Shown here piece by piece: positions 1 to 7,431 of a stretch of 14,552 nucleotides of DNA; position 1 is the first letter of the stretch; each line of letters begins with the position of its first letter. The DNA is from JBMNTU01 sp050945895 (lineage in GTDB: Bacteria; Bacillota; Clostridia; Christensenellales; Christensenellaceae): NCBI GenBank assembly GCA_050945895.1, contig JBMNTU010000060.1, positions 1-14,552 on the forward strand, given 5' to 3'. Under the pieces are notes generated by a model, which had not been told where the DNA came from, made no database searches, and worked only from the letters and a program-made list of their open reading frames with translations. The position numbers were made by a program, and so were the translations under genes.

Positions 1-60
1 GTAGCACTCTAAAGGATAGCAGTTTTAGCTCGGTGCTGAGATGCCCGTTTTATCTCTGGG

Positions 61-144
61 CATGTGCTGTATTTTTGGTGACCATTTGCTGTATTTTTAG
101 ATTAACAAAAACACATTCTGAACATCAGCGGTATTTTTGCCTGG
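61..144. repeat. Three spaced repeats, possible insertion-sequence end
   Basis: Three related 16-mers occur in one orientation. CATGTGCTGTATTTTT is at 61-76, CATTTGCTGTATTTTT at 83-98 and the variant CATCAGCGGTATTTTT at 123-138. The start-to-start spacings are 22 and 40 bp. An inverted repeat, ATGCCC (41-46) with GGGCAT (58-63), precedes them and could be the end of a transcription unit to the left. Short spaced repeats of about 20 bp are typical of IS21-family termini, and the general look (GTGACCATTT plus TGCTGTATTTTT) fits that, but no transposase gene is in the window. Assignment to an IS is inference. A regulator-binding array for the FUSC gene at 305 is the alternative. Confidence 0.4.
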
Positions 145-263
145 TTTTAGCAAGCAGTCGCCTTTTTTGTTGCAACCCGCATCTATAATATATGCAATTG
201 TAGCAAGGTTTATTCCATAAATAAAAAACAGCTGCTTTCATAGCCATCTTCTTAAATTGATTG

Positions 264-269
264 TATAAT
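264..269 (+). promoter_or_regulatory. Candidate -10 element for the FUSC-type gene
   Basis: A perfect TATAAT lies 36 bases before the ATG at 305, which would give a leader of about 30 nt containing the ribosome binding site. No good -35 hexamer is found 16-18 bp upstream, so an activator may be needed or the match may be chance. The GGGGACAGTA motif follows directly and would cover the transcription start. Confidence 0.4.
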
Positions 270-279
270 GGGGACAGTA
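266..279 (+). repeat. TAATGGGGACAGTA motif, copy before the FUSC-type gene
   Basis: This is a plus-strand copy of the 14-mer that lies on the minus strand at 14298-14311. Its first four bases are also the last four of the TATAAT at 264-269. It ends 25 bases before the ATG at 305, upstream of the GAGGT at 292-296. Sharing beyond the 14 bases is limited. Confidence 0.45.
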
Positions 280-304
280 AAATATATTATCGAGGTATCG
301 ATCA

Positions 305-1129
305 ATGCGAAAAAAGTCTCTTCTTCCAAAGCTTGGCATGCGTACAATAAAAACAGCGATTTGCGTGGCAATATGCCTTTTTGTAAGCGGGCTGTACAGC
401 AAAGACGTTTCGCTGTACTCTACTATGGCGGCCATTGTGTGTATGCAGTCTACAATTGAAAACACTTTACGGACCGGCTTTTTCCGCCTGCTTGGAACGG
501 CAATCGGCGGTGGATTTGGTATGCTTTTTTTGCTTTTTACAACCAATATGGAGCTTGCAAACCTGCGCTTTGTTGTAATTTCGCTTGGGACAATTGTCGT
601 TATATACTTCTGCAACCTGATTAAAATGCAGGGAAGCGCCACGATGGGGGCAATCGTATTTGTCAGCGTATTCGTATCCCCGCTTATGACCAGCGTATCC
701 ATGAACCCATATATTTTAGCATTGATGAGGATTTTTGACACGGTGGTAGGGATTGTTGTGGCAACCGTAATCAACAGGTATATTGCGCCCGCACGCAGAT
801 ATGAACCCAAGGAGGTACGCATGACATGCGAAACATTCACGGACGTTTATGCGCGGGTAAAGGACCGACTGTATGGGAACGAAAAGCTTATTCTGTACGA
901 TTCCTCCCTCACCATGCAAAGTCCGCCATCTTCCGCCAGAACAATGCGTATCCCTCTGCCCGAAGAATATAAGACGGCGGACTATATTCCCGTAACCTAT
1001 ATCAACAAAGATTTTTCGGTACTGCCCATGAACCTGAAGCAGGATTGCGGATATATAGAAATACCAGAAGACACCTTGCCCTGCACGCTTGTTTACCAGG
1101 CAGACCACTCGTGGACAGAATCAAAGTAA
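305..1129 (+). CDS. FUSC / aromatic acid exporter-type membrane protein
   Basis: This is a 274-residue integral membrane protein. Hydrophobic segments lie at about residues 14-31, 37-48, 62-79, 87-106, 110-131 and 137-157, followed by a hydrophilic cytoplasmic tail of about 115 residues. The pattern GxRxxKT (11-17), AAIVCMQSTIENTLRTG (42-58), RLLGTAIGG (61-69) and RIFDTVVG...VATVIN (142-157) fits the FUSC / ArAE_1 (DUF939) family. Proteins of that family are annotated as aromatic acid exporters, but the substrate is rarely tested and is not evident here. The ATG at 305 is preceded by GAGGT at 292-296 with suitable spacing. The gene is alone on the plus strand, and its last 9 bp overlap the 3' end of the convergent lipoprotein gene. 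Nothing links it to glycogen metabolism, so it is probably an independent unit. The fold class is fairly sure and the transport role is inferred. Confidence 0.75.
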   Translation: MRKKSLLPKLGMRTIKTAICVAICLFVSGLYSKDVSLYSTMAAIVCMQSTIENTLRTGFFRLLGTAIGGGFGMLFLLFTTNMELANLRFVVISLGTIVVIYFCNLIKMQGSATMGAIVFVSVFVSPLMTSVSMNPYILALMRIFDTVVGIVVATVINRYIAPARRYEPKEVRMTCETFTDVYARVKDRLYGNEKLILYDSSLTMQSPPSSARTMRIPLPEEYKTADYIPVTYINKDFSVLPMNLKQDCGYIEIPEDTLPCTLVYQADHSWTESK

Positions 1130-2131
1130 CGCATCGGCTTCCACATAAATATTTTCCTGCGGGATATGATAAGCAGATGCAATCTGCTGCGCCACGGCCT
1201 GTGCAAGGTCATCCGCATTTTTGTATGCCTGTTTGTTCATAGCTACAAATGCAGCTTCTTCTGTTTTATCAATATCGAGCATTTGTATGTCCATTGTATT
1301 GGCTATCGCAAAATCCGCATAGACTTTCACTCCGTAGTCGCACCCGGTCGCACTTAAAAATGACGTCAAGCCTAACCGTGCCTTGCTGCTTAGCGGCACG
1401 ATATAATCGTTCAACTCGACAGTCGCGTCCTGCTCCGGATATTTAATATACAGGTCGCATTCCAGTTGGCTGAGCTCGTCGGCAGACATGCCATACACAC
1501 TAATCGGCTCTCTGTAATATGCAAGGCCTTCTTTTCTTGCCTCATCTTCAACCGTACGCTCTTCCGGTTCCGTCATGCCAAGTAATCCGGCCATCGTTTT
1601 TTGTGTTACTTCACTGACGCCTGCTATTTCGCCATCTGCATCGCGCTCTACGCTTAGCAAAACGCCTTTTCTGAAATAGTCTCCCTGCAGCATCATATGC
1701 TCATGCGCATCATACATCGCACCTACTGGCCTTTGGTCGTACCAATAGAGGCCTGTCGCTTTATCATAAGTGATGCCGTAACCCTTGTATGATGTCATAA
1801 AATCATCGTATCCCGCGTCGGGAAACAAAAAGTCGACAATTGGGTTATTGATAATAAAATCCAAAAATCCCGGGTTGTCCTCGACTACCGTTTCGCTATA
1901 AGCGGTTCCCTCGCTTGCATCAACCGTCGCAATTTCGGGAACCCCCTCCGAAAAAGCCATCTCCGTTGCAACACCCGTATAACCTCCGGCGTCGCTATTG
2001 CCCTCAGCAGGGACTTCCGCCCAATAATCCAGCCGGTTTTCCGATAGCCCTGTGCATGCTGCCAACAGAACCAATATGCAGGTGCAGGATAAACAGACAG
2101 CAATCCATCTAAAAAAACGCTTCTTTTTCAT
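1121..2131 (-). CDS. Putative lipoprotein of unknown function
   Basis: The product is 336 residues and I do not recognise its family. It begins with a basic MKKKRFFR stretch and a hydrophobic segment ending in the lipobox LLAAC, so Cys26 is the likely lipidated residue and the protein should be tethered outside the cytoplasmic membrane. Residues about 30-80 are acidic and low in complexity, which suggests a linker. The rest looks globular and mixed, with no repeat and no recognised catalytic motif. A longer frame starts at 2170, but the ATG at 2131 gives the proper signal peptide and has AAAGGAG 11 nt upstream. A GTG two codons earlier has better spacing (5 nt) and gives nearly the same protein. 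It lies 82 bp after the HAD gene on the same strand, so it could be the tail of the glycogen operon or a separate unit. A candidate operator-like hairpin is in the gap. Confidence 0.7.
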   Translation of the reverse strand: MKKKRFFRWIAVCLSCTCILVLLAACTGLSENRLDYWAEVPAEGNSDAGGYTGVATEMAFSEGVPEIATVDASEGTAYSETVVEDNPGFLDFIINNPIVDFLFPDAGYDDFMTSYKGYGITYDKATGLYWYDQRPVGAMYDAHEHMMLQGDYFRKGVLLSVERDADGEIAGVSEVTQKTMAGLLGMTEPEERTVEDEARKEGLAYYREPISVYGMSADELSQLECDLYIKYPEQDATVELNDYIVPLSSKARLGLTSFLSATGCDYGVKVYADFAIANTMDIQMLDIDKTEEAAFVAMNKQAYKNADDLAQAVAQQIASAYHIPQENIYVEADALL

Positions 2132-2182
2132 AACCACTTTATCTCCTTTGCTGTGGTTATCATAAAACAAGCGTCTTTCAGT

Positions 2183-2205
2183 ATCATTAAACGTTTCTTA
2201 ATGAT
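2183..2205. repeat. 8-bp inverted repeat with AAACGTTT core
   Basis: ATCATTAA (2183-2190) and TTAATGAT (2198-2205) are perfect inverted arms around ACGTTTC. The centre contains the palindrome AAACGTTT (189-196 in the same hundred). The site ATTAAACGTTTCTT at 2186-2199 matches a CcpA-type cre consensus at 10 of 14 positions. The hairpin is A/T-rich and no U-tract follows it on the minus strand, so it is a poor intrinsic terminator. An operator between the HAD gene and the lipoprotein gene is the alternative. Confidence 0.45.
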
Positions 2206-2213
2206 TTATGAAG

Positions 2214-2879
2214 TTAGTGACGATTCAATAAAATCCCTTCCAGATCTCCAACATCTTTTGCAACATAACGGTATTTTATTTCTTTCAGGTCTCCAATTCC
2301 ATCAAACCCAAACCCCCAAAGTGCTACACAAAAATCTAACCCTGCCTCTTGCGCGCCAATTGCGTCATAGTCCGAATCCCCAACCATCAGGCAATCCGCC
2401 TTCTTCAATCCAAGCTTTTTTACCGCACGGTTGATAATATGCGTTTTCCCTGTAACAGACGCACTTCCGTCCGAGCCGCATATTTCAGCCAAATATTTGC
2501 CCAAACCAAAATATGTCACCGTTTCGCGTACCACTTGCTCGTTTTTTACGGAAGCTACGGCACACACGACCCCCGCATCGTTCAATTTTTGAAGCAAATC
2601 AAAAACGCCATCGTATACATGCGCTTCATAAATTCCCCCATTGCTGTAATGCCGCCTATAAATAGATGCAGCCTCTTCTACCTGGCTATCTTCCAGCAAT
2701 AGGGTGCTTTGAAGCGATACACGAATAGGCGCACCAATAAAAGCCTTTCTTGTTATTTGCCCCGTATCTTCAATGCCCAGTTCCACAAGTGTTTTTTGAG
2801 CTGCGTTCAAAATGCCTTTTTCAGAATTTACCAACGTTCCATCAAAATCGAAAAGCACCGCTTTATAATTTATATCCAT
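2214..2879 (-). CDS. HAD-family phosphatase (phosphoglycolate phosphatase-like)
   Basis: The product is a 221-residue cytoplasmic HAD-superfamily hydrolase. Motif I is DFDGTLVNSE with nucleophile Asp11 and Asp13, motif II is Ser110 in AVASVKN, motif III is Lys145 in VTGKTH, and motif IV is VGDSDYD with Asp168, Asp170 and Asp172. All residues needed for phosphoryl transfer to Mg2+-bound substrate are present. A helical cap (about 20-90), FIGAPI and YDGV place it with Gph/PpaX-like subfamily IA proteins; the substrate cannot be read from sequence. The start codon overlaps the last 10 bp of the amylase gene, and no Shine-Dalgarno sequence precedes it (TTTTTGAAATTAT before the ATG). Translation is therefore probably coupled to the amylase. 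That coupling suggests a role near sugar-phosphate metabolism, for example a sugar phosphate or pyrophosphate phosphatase, but this is inference. Confidence 0.85.
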   Translation of the reverse strand: MDINYKAVLFDFDGTLVNSEKGILNAAQKTLVELGIEDTGQITRKAFIGAPIRVSLQSTLLLEDSQVEEAASIYRRHYSNGGIYEAHVYDGVFDLLQKLNDAGVVCAVASVKNEQVVRETVTYFGLGKYLAEICGSDGSASVTGKTHIINRAVKKLGLKKADCLMVGDSDYDAIGAQEAGLDFCVALWGFGFDGIGDLKEIKYRYVAKDVGDLEGILLNRH

Positions 2880-4882
2880 ATAATTTCAAAAATACCGGCG
2901 CTTTCGGGTTCCAGCTCTACCTCAATCAGGCCGTCGTTGATCCGGTATTCCCTGCCCGTCGATAGACAGGTGATTTTCTCAAACTCCATCTCTTTAATAT
3001 TCTTATAGTCCTGTTCGCTCATCAACTGCTCTTCTTTATACAAATCTACCGCAAAAACTTGTTTGCATGCAGAACGGTTTACCAGCGTAACAAACATACC
3101 ATCCTTGGCAACATTATCGAACGCATCCTTTTGGCCCAGGCAATAGCGTAATATGCCAAACAAATCTCTTCCCCGTGCATAAAAAACACACTTGCCTGTT
3201 CGGAGGGCGTCATGCTGCCGCCGAATGCCTCCAAGGTATTTGTAGTATTCCTGTAGTTCGGGATGGCCGTCTTTAGAAAACGATACTCTGTTAAATGGGT
3301 CGTAAAGCCCGTCTGTAGCAGTTTCGTCACCATAATATATGCAAGGTACGCCGGGAAGCGTAAACTGTATTGCAGCAGCGGCTTTCTGAAGCCGTGTTCC
3401 TTTTTCCTTCTGCTGATCGGTAATAACAAAAACAGCCTGCTCTTCCCTGTCCAGCTCTTGCGGGTCGATGCCTGTTCCCAAAACCGTATGGATTCTGGCA
3501 GTATCGTGACTAGAGAGCATATTCATCAATGCATAATACATTTCGTGAGGATAGTTTTGGTTTTGGTCGATCAGGAAATTCCTGTAGTGCTCTGCGTCTT
3601 TGCGGCCGATAAAAAAATCGGCAGTTGCATGTGCAAACGGATAGTTTGTTACACTGTCTAGCCCGCGGCCAAGCGCATACTGCCTGAGCTCTCCGTGCAC
3701 TTCCGCCGTTGTTGCATTTTCCCAAACCTCGCCCAACAAAATATTATCTTGGCTGACATCTTTGATTTCATTCCTAAACAATTCAATTGTATCATCGGGA
3801 AGCTCGTCTACCACATCCAGCCGGAAACCGGCCGCCCCGCTATTCAGCCACGTTTTTATAGCGCTGTCGTGGTTTTCTGCAACATAATCCAGCCAGCTTT
3901 GCTCCTTTTCGTTGATTTCCGGCAAACCGGAGTAGCCCCACCAGCATTTGTATCCATCCGGATGGTTGGTAAACATATACCAATTGTAGTATGGCGATTC
4001 TTTGCTTTGGTAAGCGCCCAACGAATCGTACTTTCCGTATTTGTTGAAGTATACGCTATCGTCACCTGTGTGCGAAAACACGCCGTCCAGTAAAATTTTT
4101 ATTCCGCGTTGGCTTGCCTCATGCACAAGCTGTTCATAATCGTCCATATCTCCAAGTATTGGGTCGACTTTCAAATAATCCGATACATTATAGCGGTGAT
4201 TAGAGGCCGCCTCGAATATGGGGTTCAGATAGATCAGCGTAATCCCCATTCCTTGAAGATAGTCCAGATTGTCAATAATTCCCTGGATATCTCCACCATA
4301 ATAGTCGCATGGATAATATGCACTCATACCGCTTGGCGCTTTGTACATCGGCGGCTCGTTCCAGTTCTCATGAAAAACCACTTTTCGTCCCATGTTTTCA
4401 TGATACTGGATGCCTTTTTTCATTTTTTCTTCATTTCCACGTGCAAAGCGATCGGGGAAAATTTGATAAATAATGGAATTTTTCAGCCAGTTTGGCGTTG
4501 TAAATTCCTTGTCATGGATGGTCATCTGGAATGCTGGCGGCGTGCTCCAATACACCATTCCTACACCGCTCGCCCGATCTGTATCGGCACCATAATAGAT
4601 TTTGTTGTTTCCGTCTATTTTTATTACAAACCAATATGCAATAACGCACGGCCCGTCCGGCGCCCGGTACTCTACTGTCCAGCGCTCCCCGTTTTGCTCC
4701 ATTTTAAAATTGACAATGGAATCGTCTTTCATGCAGGACAGGTACACTTCGTTAACAGTGATATCAAAAATATCCAGCGACAGGCAGACTGTGCTTTTTT
4801 GTGCCACTGCCCCTGAAGGATAGCGATATCTCTCCCGCGTACTGTCATGAATCACCGATCTTGAAAAATCTATTTCATTCAT
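2870..4882 (-). CDS. GH13 neopullulanase/cyclomaltodextrinase-like alpha-amylase
   Basis: This 670-residue alpha-amylase-family enzyme has no signal peptide, so it should act on intracellular glycogen or maltodextrins. Residues 1-130 form a beta-rich N-terminal domain of the CBM34-like kind. The barrel begins near SIIYQIFPDRF (about 135). The conserved regions are DGVFSH (Asp266-His271), GFRLDVVDE with nucleophile Asp356, GEVWE with acid/base Glu385, and SSHDTAR with Asp460. The SHD form of region IV and the YLNPIF and N-terminal domain features favour the neopullulanase/maltogenic amylase group (GH13_20-like) over the branching enzyme GlgB. It is about 80 residues longer than the classic 588-residue neopullulanase, mostly after the last catalytic Asp. 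The ATG at 4882 is preceded by AGAGG eight bases upstream, 12 bp after the glgP stop. It probably debranches or hydrolyses the limit dextrins left by GlgP. Family confidence is high and exact specificity is uncertain. Confidence 0.9.
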   Translation of the reverse strand: MNEIDFSRSVIHDSTRERYRYPSGAVAQKSTVCLSLDIFDITVNEVYLSCMKDDSIVNFKMEQNGERWTVEYRAPDGPCVIAYWFVIKIDGNNKIYYGADTDRASGVGMVYWSTPPAFQMTIHDKEFTTPNWLKNSIIYQIFPDRFARGNEEKMKKGIQYHENMGRKVVFHENWNEPPMYKAPSGMSAYYPCDYYGGDIQGIIDNLDYLQGMGITLIYLNPIFEAASNHRYNVSDYLKVDPILGDMDDYEQLVHEASQRGIKILLDGVFSHTGDDSVYFNKYGKYDSLGAYQSKESPYYNWYMFTNHPDGYKCWWGYSGLPEINEKEQSWLDYVAENHDSAIKTWLNSGAAGFRLDVVDELPDDTIELFRNEIKDVSQDNILLGEVWENATTAEVHGELRQYALGRGLDSVTNYPFAHATADFFIGRKDAEHYRNFLIDQNQNYPHEMYYALMNMLSSHDTARIHTVLGTGIDPQELDREEQAVFVITDQQKEKGTRLQKAAAAIQFTLPGVPCIYYGDETATDGLYDPFNRVSFSKDGHPELQEYYKYLGGIRRQHDALRTGKCVFYARGRDLFGILRYCLGQKDAFDNVAKDGMFVTLVNRSACKQVFAVDLYKEEQLMSEQDYKNIKEMEFEKITCLSTGREYRINDGLIEVELEPESAGIFEIIWI

Positions 4883-4894
4883 GGAATTTTCCTC

Positions 4895-7336
4895 TTATTT
4901 CTTTTCCAGCAAACGCCAAATCTCACGATTGTAGTCTTCAATGGCGCGGTCGGCGCAAAAAACGCTGGAAGACGCTGTATTCATTGCAGCCAGGCGTTTC
5001 CACCGTTCTGCATCCTTGTACGCTGTCATAATATCGTCAAACGCCTGTGAGTACGAATCAAAATCATAGAGCAGGAAATATTTGTCCGCTTTATCCAGAC
5101 TGTCGAACAGAAGCGACTGGTATATTTCCGTAAACTGCCGGTCACTTGGAACAGGAAGAGATCCGTCAACCAAGCGGTTCATAGCATTTCGTATATTGCT
5201 GTTTTGCTCGTAATAATCTGCGGGCTTGTAGGTGCCCAGGCGGTCCATGTCGTATATTTCCTGCGCCGATCCGCCAAAGATAAAGATATTGTCCGGCCCA
5301 ACAGCTTCAAAAATCTCTACATTGGCGCCATCCATTGTGCCGAGTGTTACAGCGCCATTCATCATAAATTTCATATTTCCTGTGCCCGAGGCTTCGTAGC
5401 CGGTTATGGAAATCTGCTCGCTTATGTCCGCAGCAGGCATCAGGACTTCCGCCTCCGACACGCTATAGTTTTCAATAAATACCACTTTTATGATATCCCG
5501 CGTATCCGGATCGTTGTTGATCATTCTTCCCACTGCCAAAATCAGGCGAATGATCTCTTTTGCACGCTGGTATCCGGGAAAAGCTTTGCCTGCAAAGATA
5601 AATGTGCTGGGCGGAACGATATCTTTGCGGCCTTCCTTTATGGTGTTGTACAAGTGAATGATATGGAGCACCTTAAGAAGCTGTCGCTTATACTCGTGAA
5701 TCCGTTTGGCATGGACGTCAAAAATCGTATTTTCGTCGATATCTATGTTTTGATGCTTTTTCAAATGGTTTCGAAGTGCAATTTTATTTTGCTTTTTTAC
5801 ATCCATAAATTCGGCCAAAAACTCTTCGTTTTCAACCAGCTCTTTTATTTTATCCATTTCTTTATAGTGCTGTAAAAAATCTCTGCCAATATGTTTTTCA
5901 ATCAGCTTTGTAAGCGGCTGATTTGCCTTTGCAAGCCAGCGCCTGTGCGTAATGCCGTTTGTAACGCTCAAAAACTTCTCCGGGTATACCAAAAAGAAAT
6001 CGCGGAACAAATATGATTTTAAAATATCGCCATGCAATTTGGATACGCCGTTTACCTTTTTGCACATTGCAATACACAAGTTTGCCATGCGGATCTCGTC
6101 GTATGCAATAATTGCCATGCGCAGAATACGGTCGCGCTCTCCTGGAAACATCTCCCAAAGCTTCATGCAAAGCTCTTGGTTGATTTTTGTTATGATTTGG
6201 TATATGCGCGGCAAAAGCTCCTTAAACATCCCTTCGTTCCAACATTCGAGGGCCTCGGCCATAACCGTATGGTTGGCATAGCTGAACATGTTCTGGGCAA
6301 TATCTACAGCATCCTCCCACTCTATATGCTCCTCGTCCACCAATATCCGTATCAGCTCGGGAATGGCAAGCGTCGGGTGCGTATCGTTGATTTGCACCGC
6401 ATAATAATTTGGAAGCGTATGCAAATCTCCAAAATTCCTTTTATGATGCTTGACAATGTACTGTATGGTTGCCGAAGTAAAGAAATAGAACTGCTTCAAA
6501 CGAAGCTGTTTTCCTTGTTCGTGGTGGTCTCCCGGATACAGGCACTTGGAAATAATTTCCGCCAGCTCGCGCTCTTGTATGGCGCGGGAATAGTCTCCCC
6601 TGTTAAAATAATCCATATCCAGGCCCGAGCGCGCCTTTGCGCTCCACAGCCTTAAAGACGCCGGCATTTTACTGGCGTAACCCATTACCGGATAGTCGTA
6701 CGGAATGGCAAGGACGCTGTAGTAGTCTTTATGGTTGATGTGCAGGCCTTCGCTTGTCCACACCTCTTCAATTTCCCCGCCGAAGCGGACTTCTACTTGC
6801 TCTTCCGGCCGGGCAACTTCCCATACATTGCCCGTTTCCATCCAGTTGTCGTCTACCTCTGTTTGTTCCCCATCAACAATTTTCTGGCGGAACAGTCCAT
6901 ACTCATAACGTATGCTGCAACCCGTTGCAGGAAGGTTCAATGTGGAAAGGGAATCTAAAAAGCAGGCCGCCAAGCGTCCCAGGCCGCCGTTGCCAAGGCC
7001 CGCGTCTGCCTCCTGCTCCTCGATATCATCGAGGTCAATTCCCATTTCTGCAAGTACTTCCCTGTATTCGTCCAAAAGGCACAGGTTAATCATATTGTTG
7101 ACAAGCGCCCGCCCAATCAAAAATTCTGCAGACAAATAATAGACCCGTTTTAGGCCCTGCGCCGCCACCTGTGCGTTTGTATCTGCCCATTCCTCTACAA
7201 TTACATCGCGCATCGTAAGCGCACACGCCTTATAAATCTGCTCTTTGGAGGCGTTTTCAAGCGTTGTTCCAAAAACCCGTTTCAGCTTTCCTAATATCTC
7301 GTCTTTCAATTGTTCTTTCGTGTATGCCGCCCGCAT
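4895..7336 (-). CDS. glgP: Glycogen/maltodextrin phosphorylase (GT35)
   Basis: An 813-residue enzyme that uses phosphate to release glucose-1-phosphate from non-reducing ends of alpha-1,4-glucans in the cytoplasm. The length is normal for bacterial GlgP (E. coli about 815). The diagnostic C-terminal motif EASGTGNMKFMMNGAVTLG contains the pyridoxal-phosphate lysine, here Lys656. Other family marks are GLGNGGLGRLAACFLDS near residue 115, AVQINDTHPTLAIPELIRIL, RIHEYKRQLL and GAVTLGTMDGANVEI. The N-terminal allosteric extension of animal enzymes is absent, as expected. The ATG at 7336 has GGAGGT seven bases upstream. It follows glgA after 95 bp that contain its own promoter, so degradation can be expressed apart from synthesis. 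A maltodextrin preference (MalP) cannot be excluded from sequence alone. Confidence 0.95.
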   Translation of the reverse strand: MRAAYTKEQLKDEILGKLKRVFGTTLENASKEQIYKACALTMRDVIVEEWADTNAQVAAQGLKRVYYLSAEFLIGRALVNNMINLCLLDEYREVLAEMGIDLDDIEEQEADAGLGNGGLGRLAACFLDSLSTLNLPATGCSIRYEYGLFRQKIVDGEQTEVDDNWMETGNVWEVARPEEQVEVRFGGEIEEVWTSEGLHINHKDYYSVLAIPYDYPVMGYASKMPASLRLWSAKARSGLDMDYFNRGDYSRAIQERELAEIISKCLYPGDHHEQGKQLRLKQFYFFTSATIQYIVKHHKRNFGDLHTLPNYYAVQINDTHPTLAIPELIRILVDEEHIEWEDAVDIAQNMFSYANHTVMAEALECWNEGMFKELLPRIYQIITKINQELCMKLWEMFPGERDRILRMAIIAYDEIRMANLCIAMCKKVNGVSKLHGDILKSYLFRDFFLVYPEKFLSVTNGITHRRWLAKANQPLTKLIEKHIGRDFLQHYKEMDKIKELVENEEFLAEFMDVKKQNKIALRNHLKKHQNIDIDENTIFDVHAKRIHEYKRQLLKVLHIIHLYNTIKEGRKDIVPPSTFIFAGKAFPGYQRAKEIIRLILAVGRMINNDPDTRDIIKVVFIENYSVSEAEVLMPAADISEQISITGYEASGTGNMKFMMNGAVTLGTMDGANVEIFEAVGPDNIFIFGGSAQEIYDMDRLGTYKPADYYEQNSNIRNAMNRLVDGSLPVPSDRQFTEIYQSLLFDSLDKADKYFLLYDFDSYSQAFDDIMTAYKDAERWKRLAAMNTASSSVFCADRAIEDYNREIWRLLEKK

Positions 7337-7397
7337 ATAGTTAACCTCCGAAAATAGTATAACGACCCCTCAATACATTTCTCCCAATCTTTATCAT

Positions 7398-7425
7398 ATT
7401 ATATCATTCCTACACAGAACAACAA
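7398..7425 (-). promoter_or_regulatory. Internal promoter upstream of glgP
   Basis: On the minus strand TTGTTG (7425-7420), a 16-bp spacer and TATAAT (7403-7398) form a good sigma-A promoter, and TGA directly before the -10 makes it an extended -10. The start of transcription would fall near 7391, giving a leader of about 55 nt that includes the strong GGAGGT site for glgP. It lies just after the glgA stop codon, so glgP and the genes downstream can be transcribed apart from glgCDA. Confidence 0.7.
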
Positions 7426-7431
7426 GAGAAA

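Larger units (their letters stand above)
1..304. other. Non-coding left edge upstream of the FUSC-type gene
   Basis: No credible coding frame is seen in this stretch. It holds the hairpin at 41-63, the spaced repeats at 61-138, an A/T-rich stretch with a TATAAT at 184-189 that has no matching -35, and a second TATAAT at 264-269 close to the downstream gene. The 14-base motif TAATGGGGACAGTA sits at 266-279, overlapping that second TATAAT, and recurs near the right end of the window. Confidence 0.6.

Noticed and set aside
238..840. 200-aa minus-strand open frame opposite the FUSC-type gene
   Set aside because: It lies on the complement of a gene with clear membrane-protein sequence, has no ribosome binding site and no recognisable domain. 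It is a frame shadow.
2132..2170. Longer start for the lipoprotein at 2170
   Set aside because: It would place 13 residues before the signal peptide, and the ribosome binding site would fall inside the coding region.
5204..5875. 223-aa plus-strand open frame inside glgP
   Set aside because: The opposite frame encodes well-conserved phosphorylase motifs. The Cys/His/Phe-rich product is typical of antisense reading.
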